A DNA stretch of 64,000 bases from SVTX01 sp045659745 (GTDB lineage Bacteria > Bacillota > Clostridia > Oscillospirales > CAG-272): assembly GCA_045659745.1 (NCBI GenBank), contig JAZRCL010000089.1:13937-77936 (forward strand), read 5' to 3'. This document shows positions 1 to 8,096 of the stretch, piece by piece (position 1 is the first letter of the stretch; each line of letters starts with the position of its first letter). A program made the position numbers and the translations under genes. The notes under the pieces are model-generated. The model ran no database searches, was not told the DNA's origin, and saw only the letters and a list, made by a program, of their open reading frames with translations.

Positions 1-535
1 TTATACCACGGGTTGCCGCCTTGCATCCGAAGAACGCAAAAATGGAGAGACCTGCAAGCACCAAGCCCGCGCCTATCATTGCGACGCCTGAGTAGATATT
101 TCCTGTGACAATAAACAGAATACCGCCCGCAATACCACCAACAGTACCGCCAATGAGCGCACCAAATGCCGCCCACAATGCTATTATGACAGACCAAAGA
201 GCAATATAGAGTGAGAGAATAACCGCAACTGCCGCAACGAGCAGGGAAACCCAAATGGGCGAGCCGACACAAAGCAATACTATCTCCCAAGCCTTCATTT
301 TTCTCTTGGGCTTTATTTTTTCCTTTGCAATTTTCAGCAGAGGGATCTCCGCTATTATTTGAGATGCTACTTCATCAACGGAACCAATATCCGCAACAGC
401 CTCTTCCTCACTCATTCCGTCGTCCATACGGTCGTCTATCATTTCACTGTAAAACAGTATACTTTCTTTTATATTATCATGCGGCAGACCGTTCAGAGCG
501 GCCTGCAGCTCGCATAGAAATTCTTGTTTATTCAT
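1..535 (-). CDS. DUF1700 (HAAS-type) membrane protein, 3' end outside the window
   Basis: The reading frame starts at ATG 535 and runs off the left edge, so only about 178 N-terminal residues are seen. It begins MNKQEFLCELQAALNGLPHD, followed by an acidic helix (EMIDDRMDDGMSEEEAV) and IGSVDEVASQI, the usual N-terminal helical domain of DUF1700 proteins. Several hydrophobic, glycine-rich segments follow, consistent with about three membrane spans. The start codon overlaps the end of the PadR gene by 8 bp, so the two are translationally coupled. PadR/DUF1700 pairs are common in Firmicutes and the membrane protein is thought to act in envelope stress sensing. The role here is inferred from family and neighbour only. 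Confidence 0.8.
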   Translation of the reverse strand, partial: MNKQEFLCELQAALNGLPHDNIKESILFYSEMIDDRMDDGMSEEEAVADIGSVDEVASQIIAEIPLLKIAKEKIKPKRKMKAWEIVLLCVGSPIWVSLLVAAVAVILSLYIALWSVIIALWAAFGALIGGTVGGIAGGILFIVTGNIYSGVAMIGAGLVLAGLSIFAFFGCKAATRGI

Positions 536-848
536 TATCTGTATCCTCCTTTGTCACAAACTGATAAATAGCCATTACCTCACGCCATTCCTCCTTGAAG
601 TCCTCAATACGCTTGATTCCCGCTTTAGTTATATTATAGTATTTGCGGAGTCTGCCGTTATGCTCTGCGGAGCGGACGGTCAGAAGCTCTGCAACCTCCA
701 AGCGCTTGAGAATGGTGTATAGCGTGGATTCCGACATTTCAATATACGGCTTCATATCCTTGATTATCTTGTAGCCGTAAGATTCTTCATCTTTGATGGC
801 TGACAGCACACAAATGTCAAGCAGCCCTCGCTTTAACTGAACATCCAT
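528..848 (-). CDS. PadR family transcriptional regulator
   Basis: Small winged-helix repressor of about 106 residues. The start is ATG 848 (MDVQLKRGLLDICVLSAI), preceded by a strong AGGAGG at 856-861; an upstream in-frame start would leave the Shine-Dalgarno inside the gene. The sequence has the PadR pattern: KRGLLDICVLSAI in the first helix, ESYGYKI, then ESTLYTILKRLE in the recognition helix and the wing region LRKYYNITKAG. It lacks the long C-terminal dimer domain of phenolic-acid PadR proteins, as is usual for the short PadR group next to DUF1700 genes. An inverted repeat overlaps its own promoter (865-893), which suggests autorepression. The ligand is unknown. Confidence 0.9.
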   Translation of the reverse strand: MDVQLKRGLLDICVLSAIKDEESYGYKIIKDMKPYIEMSESTLYTILKRLEVAELLTVRSAEHNGRLRKYYNITKAGIKRIEDFKEEWREVMAIYQFVTKEDTDNE

Positions 849-864
849 AGTATAGTCCTCCTTA

Positions 865-893
865 CGCAATACATCATATCACGAAGTATTGCG
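865..893 (-). promoter_or_regulatory. Inverted-repeat operator candidate over the padR promoter
   Basis: GTATTGCG (893-886) and CGCAATAC (872-865) form a perfect 8-bp inverted repeat with a 13-bp centre. It covers the promoter spacer, the -10 box and the start region. PadR dimers bind dyad operators of this kind, so self-repression is the likely role. The assignment is inferred from position. Confidence 0.6.
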
Positions 894-901
894 CTTGTCA
901 A
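873..901 (-). promoter_or_regulatory. Sigma-A promoter of the padR operon
   Basis: Read on the minus strand, TTGACA (901-896), a 17-bp spacer and TATGAT (878-873). This is a near-consensus housekeeping promoter placed correctly for the padR gene starting at 848. Confidence 0.75.
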
Positions 902-932
902 TAGGTTTTTAAAAAAATTTAAAAAAGGGAAT

Positions 933-963
933 AAAAAACCTCCGCAGGATGCTCCTGCGGAGG
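933..963 (-). terminator. Intrinsic terminator of the topB operon
   Basis: CCTCCGCAGGA and TCCTGCGGAGG form a perfect 11-bp stem with a 3-nt loop (939-963). On the minus strand it is followed directly by TTTTTT. It lies downstream of the membrane-protein gene ending at 1047 and insulates padR from it. Confidence 0.85.
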
Positions 964-1046
964 ATATTATTGCACATAGGGGTGTTTATTTGCAAGCAAT
1001 TTTTGCGAATCTCCCGCAAATAATAGGAATTCGATTATTACGCATG

Positions 1047-1643
1047 TCAATCCTGTTTGCTTTCCGTCAATGATTTCAACAGCTTTTTCCTTTGCCTATG
1101 CCATATCTTGTGTGCGAAATAAATGCATGGAAGATAAACTGCCACATTAAATATTATCCAAAGGGGAATTGAAACAGCTATCCAAGGTATATTTGAAAAC
1201 ATTGCGAATGATATACACGCCAAAGCTATTCCCGACGTTTCAAGCGCAGGAATAGATAAAACAATAGTCAATATGATAGCCAGCACTAAAAGCCAAACAA
1301 GATCAAAAAGACCGAATTTCTTAATATGAGCTATAAACGTCTGGCGTGGGGTGCAGTTTTCCTTATCCATGCAAAGAAAGAAGGACTTGTATTCTTGATC
1401 TTGCAGAAAGAAGGTAAAAAAGAATGAAAAGATAAAAACAATTTCAATTACCAAGGACATTATAATACTCAAATTATCGTTTCCAATTGAAAAGTTGGAT
1501 TCTTCTACGAGACCGAGATATATCATCCCGAATCCTATTAAGAGATATATCGCAAGTACGTAGACGCAGCTTAAAATATAGAATATTATCCTTGTAATAG
1601 CGATTTTAAAGTTTTCTTTCGTTAAATGTTTTTTGATGTTCAT
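1047..1643 (-). CDS. Hypothetical integral membrane protein
   Basis: 198 residues starting MNIKKHLTKENFK with a weak purine-rich ribosome site (AAAGGAAATTG). Five hydrophobic stretches can be seen: about residues 17-43, 60-80, 112-130, 135-150 and 152-175. The C-terminus is basic (HRQRKKLLKS). No family is recognised. The gene starts 12 bp after topB ends and shares its downstream terminator (933-963), so the two are probably co-transcribed. Nothing in the sequence links it functionally to topoisomerase. It could be a lineage-specific envelope protein of the DUF975 or GtrA-like kind, but no diagnostic motif was found. Confidence 0.7.
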   Translation of the reverse strand: MNIKKHLTKENFKIAITRIIFYILSCVYVLAIYLLIGFGMIYLGLVEESNFSIGNDNLSIIMSLVIEIVFIFSFFFTFFLQDQEYKSFFLCMDKENCTPRQTFIAHIKKFGLFDLVWLLVLAIILTIVLSIPALETSGIALACISFAMFSNIPWIAVSIPLWIIFNVAVYLPCIYFAHKIWHRQRKKLLKSLTESKQD

Positions 1644-1655
1644 AACAATTTCCTT

Positions 1656-3806
1656 TTACGTAAAATCAAACACAGCCTTATCTCCGTCGAGCTTTAGACG
1701 GGCAGAGAACTCCTTGCCGTTTTTGGACACAAACCCCTGTATCAAAGAGGTCTGCTTTTGCTCGCCGAGAAGCATTTTCGCATTTGCAATAGAGATGGGG
1801 CGCTTGCAGATGACGCCGTTTATTCTGAATTTGCAGCCGTCCTTGTATCCTGTGCAGCCGTAGCCGTACTTGCCCTTGATTACGTCCTTTCCGCAAACGG
1901 GGCAGGGACCAATAATATCGCCGTAAAATCCCGTGTCGGTGTCAAGCTCAACTGACGTCTCCTTTTTATTGAAAACAAGAGCTATTTCGTCCTCTGCAAG
2001 ACGAACGCTGTCTGACACGGTCATGTCCCCGCGGTACACCTTTTTGAGCGCCTGACCAAGAACACTCGTCTTGTACTTATCCATCGAAATATTCATTATC
2101 GTAAGCTGCTCGATAAGATATTCGCCGTCGGGCAAAATGGTATAGACGTCTTTTTTGAGTTGAATGTATTTGGATTTGCAAGCGTTGTCAATAATACCCG
2201 TACGAGTTGCCTCCGTGCCAAGCTCAAGACCCTCGAAAATTGCGCGGTAGTCCTCGTCGTCGCTCTCGGGAGCGTCGCTGTCGGACTTCTCAGACAGATT
2301 TGCCTTGTCCTCGCGGAAGGGATTTTTCAGATAATTGTTGAGAGTTTCAACGGTGTAGTGCTTTGGCGGGCTGGTCTGCTTTTCGGACGGCTTAAAGTCA
2401 ATATTGACCTCGTCACCTTTCTCAAGCGGGGGAAGTATCTTGTCCTTTTTCTCGGAGTCGTCAAAGCGCATAAAGCCTTTTTGCAGTATGATGATTCCCT
2501 TGAGAGTGAACTGCTCGTAGCCGCCAACGTCGATGACTATTTCGGTCTTTTGTGCGATACAGTCCTCGTCGCAGAATACCGACACGAAACGGCGGAAGAC
2601 TGTCTGGTAAACAAGCATCTCCTTGTCGGTCAGATTTTCCTTTTTGGGTATTTTATACGTAGGTGTGAGCGCCGAGTGGCTCTCGATTTTGGAGTCGTCG
2701 AAAATACTCTTTTTATCCTTGAAAACAACGGGGTAGCCGATATTTTTTATATTATTGATGATTTTCTTTATCTTGTCTTTTTCTGCGGTCGCAAGATATT
2801 CGGAGTTTGTTCTCGGATAGGTCAGATATCCCGCCTCATAAAGCTTTTGAACTATATCAAGGCTCTCGGACATTGACATCTTATACTTTTTGGAGAGAAG
2901 ATTCTGAAGCTTTGAAAGAGAGAATAGCTTGCCTGGGTTTATGGTCTCTTTTTTGGTCTTCTTTGAGATGACTATCGCCTTTGATGCATTGTACTTTTCA
3001 CAAAGAGCCTGAACGCCCAAGAAGTTATCCTGCTCAAATTTTACCTTTGAGACAAGCTCAATTTCCTCGTCCTTGGTTTTTTCTTTGGATACGGCAACAT
3101 AATATATGCTGGGGACAAAATTTCTTATTGCCATATCGCGCTCGTAAATGGCGCGTACGATGGGCACGATAACTCGTCCCACGCGGAGCAGCGTGCCTGT
3201 CTTGAGTGTTGCATATCTTGTGAGGTTGACTCCGTAAAGCCAGTCTATATACGTGCGCGCAAAGCCTTCGTTTGCAAGACTGTCGTACTCGCTCTCGTCC
3301 TTCATCTCGGTCAGCGCCTTGCCGACTGTCTCGGGAGTCTGGTCGGGAAGCCAGAGACGAACGAATCTGCGCTTTGGTGCGCCGCTTTCATTCTTTTCGT
3401 CAAGTGCGCCAGTGTGAAGCACGCAAAGACGGACTATTATCTCACCCTCGCGGTCGGAGTCTCCCGCATTGACTATTCTGTCAGTTTCGGGGCGGGTGCA
3501 AAGATACTTTATAGTTTCAAACTGCTTTTGAACTCCCGTGTCCACCTTTTTATCCGCACCAAGACGGAGCTTGAACTTAAAATCCTCGGGGAAGCAGGGC
3601 AGACCTTCCATAGACCATTTGCCGTTAAGACCCGTGTAATCCTCAATATCGCACAGCGAAAAAAGGTGACCGAAAGCCCACGTCACGACGTAAGCGCCAC
3701 CCTCAAAATATCCGTTTTTCTTTTGCATTTGTATGCCAAACGTCTGCGAAATACCAGAAACAATATTTCTCGCAAGGCTTGGCTTTTCTGCAATAATTAC
3801 CGTCAT
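1656..3806 (-). CDS. topB: DNA topoisomerase III (type IA)
   Basis: 716 residues. It breaks and rejoins one DNA strand through a tyrosyl intermediate to decatenate DNA. The start is ATG 3806 (MTVIIAEKPSLARNI); the hydrophobic extension upstream would destroy the conserved TOPRIM start. AEKPS at 6-10 and DSDREGE at 116-122 are the TOPRIM acidic motifs. YPRT at 330-333 holds the catalytic tyrosine (Tyr330, close to E. coli Tyr328). Near the C-terminus a zinc-ribbon-like segment (CPVCGKDVIKGKYGYGC) and a repeated partial module are present. The usual GRVQTP motif reads GRVIVP here. It has its own promoter at 3845-3873 and leads a two-gene operon. Confidence 0.95.
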   Translation of the reverse strand: MTVIIAEKPSLARNIVSGISQTFGIQMQKKNGYFEGGAYVVTWAFGHLFSLCDIEDYTGLNGKWSMEGLPCFPEDFKFKLRLGADKKVDTGVQKQFETIKYLCTRPETDRIVNAGDSDREGEIIVRLCVLHTGALDEKNESGAPKRRFVRLWLPDQTPETVGKALTEMKDESEYDSLANEGFARTYIDWLYGVNLTRYATLKTGTLLRVGRVIVPIVRAIYERDMAIRNFVPSIYYVAVSKEKTKDEEIELVSKVKFEQDNFLGVQALCEKYNASKAIVISKKTKKETINPGKLFSLSKLQNLLSKKYKMSMSESLDIVQKLYEAGYLTYPRTNSEYLATAEKDKIKKIINNIKNIGYPVVFKDKKSIFDDSKIESHSALTPTYKIPKKENLTDKEMLVYQTVFRRFVSVFCDEDCIAQKTEIVIDVGGYEQFTLKGIIILQKGFMRFDDSEKKDKILPPLEKGDEVNIDFKPSEKQTSPPKHYTVETLNNYLKNPFREDKANLSEKSDSDAPESDDEDYRAIFEGLELGTEATRTGIIDNACKSKYIQLKKDVYTILPDGEYLIEQLTIMNISMDKYKTSVLGQALKKVYRGDMTVSDSVRLAEDEIALVFNKKETSVELDTDTGFYGDIIGPCPVCGKDVIKGKYGYGCTGYKDGCKFRINGVICKRPISIANAKMLLGEQKQTSLIQGFVSKNGKEFSARLKLDGDKAVFDFT

Positions 3807-3844
3807 ATATACACCTGTGATAAGAGTAAATAATATAATATATA

Positions 3845-3873
3845 ATTTTAACATAATTTTGACGACTTGTCAA
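3845..3873 (-). promoter_or_regulatory. Sigma-A promoter of topB
   Basis: Minus strand TTGACA (3873-3868), 17 bp, TAAAAT (3850-3845), about 40 bp upstream of the topB start. Confidence 0.75.
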
Positions 3874-3942
3874 CAATTTGAAAACAAACTCGTTTTGAAA
3901 GCCGTTTTATAGGTTGTCAAATAACAAATATGGCAAAAAGCA

Positions 3943-3971
3943 TTGACAAAATCCAAAACTTGTTGTATAAT
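3943..3971 (+). promoter_or_regulatory. Consensus sigma-A promoter of the fakB-fakA operon
   Basis: TTGACA (3943-3948), exactly 17 bp, TATAAT (3966-3971): a perfect consensus. The leader to ATG 4047 is about 70 nt and holds a small hairpin around GGTAGTTTTGGAACTATCC. Confidence 0.85.
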
Positions 3972-4046
3972 CAACTTGTAAAATATGATTACAATGGGTA
4001 GTTTTGGAACTATCCGTCCCCATTTTTAAGAGAGGAATTTTACATT

Positions 4047-4910
4047 ATGAGAGATTATGTTATTCTTACGGACTCGTCCAGCGATCTTTCCGCATCCGTT
4101 ATGCAGGAGCTTGGCGTAGCCGCTATATCGCTTGAAGTAAACATTGAAGGTGTTGGTACAAAATATAATGACGAGCTTGACCCCAAGGAGTTTTACGACT
4201 TTGTAAGAACCAAGGCGGGCGCAAAAACCAGCGCTGTAAATATGGATAGATTCAAGGAATTTTTCGAGTCTTATCTTAAAGAGGGCAAGGACGTTATTTA
4301 CGTTGGATTTTCTTCGGGTCTGTCCGTGACATACACAAACGGCAAAAACGCTATCGAGGAGCTTATCGAGGAATATCCCGATAGAAAGATAGTGGCTATC
4401 GACTCTCTTTGCGCATCTCTCGGTCAGGGACTTCTCGTGGCTCTTGCAGCAAGAAAGCAGGCTGCGGGCGCTGACTTTGACGAGGTCGTGTCCTTTATAG
4501 AGAACACAAAGCTCAACCTTTGCCACTGGTTCACGGTTGACGATTTGTTCTTTCTCAAGCGCGGCGGACGCGTGTCTGCGGCTACCGCAGTGCTTGGAAC
4601 TATGCTCGCGATAAAGCCCGTTATGCACGTTGACAACGAGGGACACCTTGTAAACGTAGCAAAGGCAAGAGGCCGCAGAGCCGCAATAACCGAAATAGCG
4701 AATAAGCTTACTGAAACGGGAATCAATCCCGAAAATCAGCTTATATACATCTGTCACGGCGACTGCTATGACGATGCAAAGACACTCTCCGATATGATAA
4801 AGGAGAAATATCCCGACTGTGAAATTATGATAGACTACACGGGTCCCGTAATAGGAGCACACTCCGGTCCCGGTACGCTTGCACTGTTCTTTATAGGAAC
4901 ACAGAGATAA
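4047..4910 (+). CDS. DegV family fatty-acid-binding protein (FakB-like)
   Basis: 287 residues. DegV/FakB proteins bind a fatty acid and present its carboxylate to the kinase FakA, giving acyl-phosphate for phospholipid synthesis. Family marks are TDSSSDL at 8-14, KTSAVN at 60-65 (the usual TSQP loop), FSSGLSVTY at 88-96, and the glycine-rich end IGAHSGPGTLALFFIG. The start follows GAGAGGAA by 9 nt. A consensus promoter lies upstream and fakA begins 16 bp downstream, so kinase and acyl carrier form one operon. Which fatty acid is bound cannot be read from the sequence. Confidence 0.92.
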   Translation: MRDYVILTDSSSDLSASVMQELGVAAISLEVNIEGVGTKYNDELDPKEFYDFVRTKAGAKTSAVNMDRFKEFFESYLKEGKDVIYVGFSSGLSVTYTNGKNAIEELIEEYPDRKIVAIDSLCASLGQGLLVALAARKQAAGADFDEVVSFIENTKLNLCHWFTVDDLFFLKRGGRVSAATAVLGTMLAIKPVMHVDNEGHLVNVAKARGRRAAITEIANKLTETGINPENQLIYICHGDCYDDAKTLSDMIKEKYPDCEIMIDYTGPVIGAHSGPGTLALFFIGTQR

Positions 4911-4926
4911 TTTTGGAGGATTTCTA

Positions 4927-6573
4927 ATGGCAATCACAGGAAAACTATTCCGTAGTATGGTGATTTCCGCCGCAAATACGCTTTATACCAAGAGGGAAGA
5001 GGCAAACAACCTCAACGTTTTCCCTGTGCCTGACGGAGATACGGGAACGAATATGAGCCTTACCATGAGCACGGTTTCCAAGGTGGAGAATGATCTCTCC
5101 GTAGGCGCGTGTGCAGAAAAGGTTGCAGCCCTCATGCTCCGTTCCGCAAGAGGAAACTCGGGCGCTATACTCTCGCTCTTCTTCAGAGGCTTTGCGAAGT
5201 CGCTGAGGGGCAAGGACGAGTGTACCGCTGAGGATCTCGTTGCGGCATTCAAGAAGGGTACGTCGGAGGCTTACCGCGCGGTAATGAAGCCTACCGAGGG
5301 AACTATCCTGACGGTTATGCGAGTTGCGTCGGAGAACGTCGCCGAGGCTTACGAGGAAGACAGTAGCCTTGATGTTCATATACTTTTTGAAATGTTCGTA
5401 AAGTCTGCAGAGTATACTCTCGCGCAGACTCCCGAAATGCTCCCCGTGCTAAAGCAGGCGGGCGTCGTTGACGCAGGCGGCTTTGGTTTTGTCTGCGTTG
5501 CCAAGGGAATGCAGGACGCGCTTGAGGGTAGAGCCGTCGAGGTCGAGGAGGAAGAGATCAGCGAGGAGAAGCTGTCGAGCGAGTCGGCTAACTTCTCGGA
5601 GTTTGAGACGGGCGACATTGAGTTTGGTTACTGTACCGAATGTATCATTGATAAAAATGAGCAGTATCTCGGCGAGGATACGTCGGGTGAGCTTTACGAC
5701 TTTATAAAGAGCATTGGTGACAGTGCGGTGTTTGTGGACGATGAGAATATTATCAAGCTCCACATACATACGAACGATCCGGGCGCGGTGCTTACAAAAG
5801 CAATTCAATTTGGAAGTCTTGCCACTGTCAAGATTGAGAATATGAGAAATCAGCACACGGCACTCAAGTCGGGCGCTGACAAAAAGGCGGCCAAGGAAGC
5901 CAAGGTTAAGATCGAGAAGAAGTATGGCTTTGTGAGCGTTTGTATGGGCGAGGGAATAAAGAATATGTTTACCGATATCGGTGTTGATACCGTTATTGAG
6001 GGCGGACAGACAATGAACCCCTCAACGCAGGATATTATCGACGCGGTAATGAAGACTCCCTCGGAGTACGTATTCGTGCTTCCCAATAACAAGAATATCT
6101 GTATGGTCGCAAGACAGGCGGCTGAAATAGTAAAAAAGAGAAAGGTTATCGTGCTTCCCACGGAGACGGTCGCGCAGGGAATGTCTGCTATGATAGCGTA
6201 CAACCCCGACGGCGAGCTTGACTCGGTTGTCGCGGAAATGAAGCACGCAATGTCTATGGTGACCTCCATGTCGGTGACCTATGCCGTCAGAGACACGGAA
6301 ATAGACAGATTCAAGATTTCCAAGGGACAGTTCCTTGGTCTTGTTGAAAACAAGATCGCGTGCGTGACTGACACAAGCCAGTCTTGTATGAGACAGCTTA
6401 TCCGCGGAATGACGGGCGCGTCGTTCGTCACCGTATTCTACGGCAAGAACGTGTCCGAGTCGGAGGCGTCATATATAGGACGACTTATCTCCGATAAGGT
6501 CGGCGGCGGATGTGAGGTCGCAGTCCTTGAGGGTGGACAGCCTATTTACGATTATATAATATCGGTTGAATAA
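4927..6573 (+). CDS. fakA: DAK2-domain fatty acid kinase (FakA/YloV family)
   Basis: 548 residues. It phosphorylates FakB-bound fatty acids with ATP. The N-terminal DhaL/DAK2 domain shows PVPDGDTGTNM at about 33-43 (magnesium-ligand aspartates) and RSARGNSGAILS at about 72-83. A middle domain contains ECIIDKNEQY and the histidine stretch IKLHIHTNDPG. The C-terminal DegV-like domain ends GGQPIYDYIISVE. Length matches the family (about 550). A GGAGG site precedes ATG 4927 and the gene follows its FakB partner directly. A bidirectional terminator follows. Confidence 0.92.
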   Translation: MAITGKLFRSMVISAANTLYTKREEANNLNVFPVPDGDTGTNMSLTMSTVSKVENDLSVGACAEKVAALMLRSARGNSGAILSLFFRGFAKSLRGKDECTAEDLVAAFKKGTSEAYRAVMKPTEGTILTVMRVASENVAEAYEEDSSLDVHILFEMFVKSAEYTLAQTPEMLPVLKQAGVVDAGGFGFVCVAKGMQDALEGRAVEVEEEEISEEKLSSESANFSEFETGDIEFGYCTECIIDKNEQYLGEDTSGELYDFIKSIGDSAVFVDDENIIKLHIHTNDPGAVLTKAIQFGSLATVKIENMRNQHTALKSGADKKAAKEAKVKIEKKYGFVSVCMGEGIKNMFTDIGVDTVIEGGQTMNPSTQDIIDAVMKTPSEYVFVLPNNKNICMVARQAAEIVKKRKVIVLPTETVAQGMSAMIAYNPDGELDSVVAEMKHAMSMVTSMSVTYAVRDTEIDRFKISKGQFLGLVENKIACVTDTSQSCMRQLIRGMTGASFVTVFYGKNVSESEASYIGRLISDKVGGGCEVAVLEGGQPIYDYIISVE

Positions 6574-6586
6574 TAAAACAAAAATA

Positions 6587-6612
6587 CGGCGGCAGTGCCG
6601 CCGGGTTTTTTT
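6587..6612 (+). terminator. Bidirectional terminator between fakA and the alcohol dehydrogenase
   Basis: CGGCGGC-AGT-GCCGCCG, a perfect 7-bp GC stem (6587-6603), then GG and seven T (6606-6612). On the minus strand it is followed by TATTTTTG, so it can also end the convergent alcohol dehydrogenase transcript. Confidence 0.85.
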
Positions 6613-6622
6613 ATGTGCTTTA

Positions 6623-7840
6623 TCAGAAATCAACTTCTGTGTCGTAGTAGCAGCACTTAAGAAGCTTTTCCATTTCTTCAACGGAAATTGCTCTGGGGTT
6701 AGAGCCTGTGCAAGCGTCTGCAACTGCGTTCTTTGCAATTTCGGGAAGTCTCTGGAGGAATACTTCCTCGGGAACGAAGCCCTGCTCGCAAGGATAGCTG
6801 TCTGCGCCGTAGTGCTTGATACACTGAGGAATGTTGAGCGCGTCGTTCATGCCACGGAGGAATGCGATGAGGTTTGCAACCTTTTCGTCGTCATTTGCGC
6901 CGCCAAGTCCCATGTAATCAGCGATAACGCCGTATCTTGCCTTAGCTAAGGGATCCTTTGCGTTAAACGCGATAACCTTAGGAAGGTACATAGCGTTAGC
7001 CGCACCGTGAATGATGTGAGCTCCGTAGTCAGCGAATATTGCGCCGGTCTTGTGAGCCATAGAGTGAACGATACCGAGAAGAGCGTTGGAGAACGCCATA
7101 CCTGCAAGGCACTGTGCGTTATGCATGGAAGCACGCTTGGTCATATCTCCGTTGTAAGAGTCAACGAGGTCCTTCTGGATCATCGTGATAGCGAAAATAG
7201 CGAGAGGATCGGTGTACTCGCAGTTGCAGGTGGAAACATACGCCTCAACTGCATGAGTCATAGCGTCCATACCTGTGTGAGCAACCAGCTTCTTAGGCAT
7301 TGTCTCAGCAAGCTCGGGATCAACGATAGCAACGTCGGGAGTGATCTCAAAGTCTGCAAGAGGATACTTGATACCCTTGTCGTAGTCTGTAATTACAGAG
7401 AAAGCTGTAACCTCGGTAGCAGTACCGGATGTAGAGGGGATAGCTACAAACTTAGCCTTCTTACGAAGCTCGGGAATACCGAAAACAACGCACATCTCCT
7501 CGAAGGTGATCTCGGGATACTCGTACTTGATCCACATAGCCTTAGCAGCGTCGATAGGCGAACCGCCGCCCATAGCAACGATCCAGTCGGGCTGGAATTC
7601 AGCCATAACTGCTGCGCCGTTCATAACTGTGGTAACGGAGGGGTCGGGCTCAACGCCTTCAATGATCTTAACCTCCATGCCTGCTTCCTTAAGGTAGCTC
7701 TCTGCCTTCTGGAGGAAGCCGTTCTTCTTCATTGCGCTTCCGCCAACAACGATAACAGCCTTGCTACCCTTAAGATTCTTAAGATTTTCCATTGCGCCCT
7801 TGCCGTGATAAAGGTCGCGTGGGAGTGTAAATCTTGCCAT
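6623..7840 (-). CDS. Iron-containing alcohol dehydrogenase
   Basis: 405 residues, a group III metal-dependent NAD(P) alcohol dehydrogenase interconverting aldehydes or ketones and alcohols, typically to reoxidise NADH in fermentation. The cofactor motif GGGSPIDAAKAM lies at 91-102. Metal ligands are expected at Asp192 and His196 (GMDAMTHAVEA), His259 (GIVHSMAH) and His278 (HIIHGAANA). The spacing between the last two histidines is about five residues longer than in FucO. AAGGAG precedes the start. The upstream region carries a promoter and a Rex-like redox operator, which fits NADH/NAD control. Ethanol or butanol are plausible products, but substrate cannot be assigned. Confidence 0.93.
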   Translation of the reverse strand: MARFTLPRDLYHGKGAMENLKNLKGSKAVIVVGGSAMKKNGFLQKAESYLKEAGMEVKIIEGVEPDPSVTTVMNGAAVMAEFQPDWIVAMGGGSPIDAAKAMWIKYEYPEITFEEMCVVFGIPELRKKAKFVAIPSTSGTATEVTAFSVITDYDKGIKYPLADFEITPDVAIVDPELAETMPKKLVAHTGMDAMTHAVEAYVSTCNCEYTDPLAIFAITMIQKDLVDSYNGDMTKRASMHNAQCLAGMAFSNALLGIVHSMAHKTGAIFADYGAHIIHGAANAMYLPKVIAFNAKDPLAKARYGVIADYMGLGGANDDEKVANLIAFLRGMNDALNIPQCIKHYGADSYPCEQGFVPEEVFLQRLPEIAKNAVADACTGSNPRAISVEEMEKLLKCCYYDTEVDF

Positions 7841-7880
7841 TTTTTATTTCTCCTTTTTAATTATATTTTTTAGCGTGTAC

Positions 7881-7909
7881 ATTATAACATATCTTGAATT
7901 GCTTTTCAA
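7881..7909 (-). promoter_or_regulatory. Sigma-A promoter of the alcohol dehydrogenase gene
   Basis: Minus strand TTGAAA (7909-7904), 17 bp, TATAAT (7886-7881). A perfect 8-bp inverted repeat, ATCTTGAA at 7891-7898 and TTCAAGAT at 7905-7912, covers the -35 box and spacer and may be a second operator. Confidence 0.75.
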
Positions 7910-7914
7910 GATGG

Positions 7915-7932
7915 TTGTTAAAAAATTCACAA
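7915..7932 (-). promoter_or_regulatory. Rex-like redox operator
   Basis: TTGTTAA-AAAA-TTCACAA. Each half matches one of the two known Rex half-site forms (TTGTTAA in clostridia, TTCACAA in bacilli) with the required 4-bp centre. It sits just upstream of the -35 box of the alcohol dehydrogenase, a known kind of Rex target. No rex gene is in the window. Confidence 0.65.
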
Positions 7933-8065
7933 TATGAAATCAAAATCGGCATAATCACTAAATACTCTATAAATTTTTTTGGGCATATATGCCAAGTTGA
8001 TTTAAGGATGTGAGAAGAAAATCTTATGCTGTCATTTCGGGATAATTGCTTTGCTTGCACGCAAA

Positions 8066-8095
8066 AACAAGGCAGGGTGAAAACCCTGCCTTGTT
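8066..8095 (-). terminator. Terminator of the HAD phosphatase gene
   Basis: AACAAGGCAGGG and CCCTGCCTTGTT form a perfect 12-bp stem. A-runs and T-runs flank it on both sides, so it can work in either direction. It begins 2 bp beyond the stop codon of the minus-strand gene. Confidence 0.85.
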
Positions 8096-8096
8096 T

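Noticed and set aside
4026..4937. Minus-strand frame of 303 codons opposite the DegV gene
   Set aside because: It is antisense to a clear FakB-like gene and has no Shine-Dalgarno or known motif.
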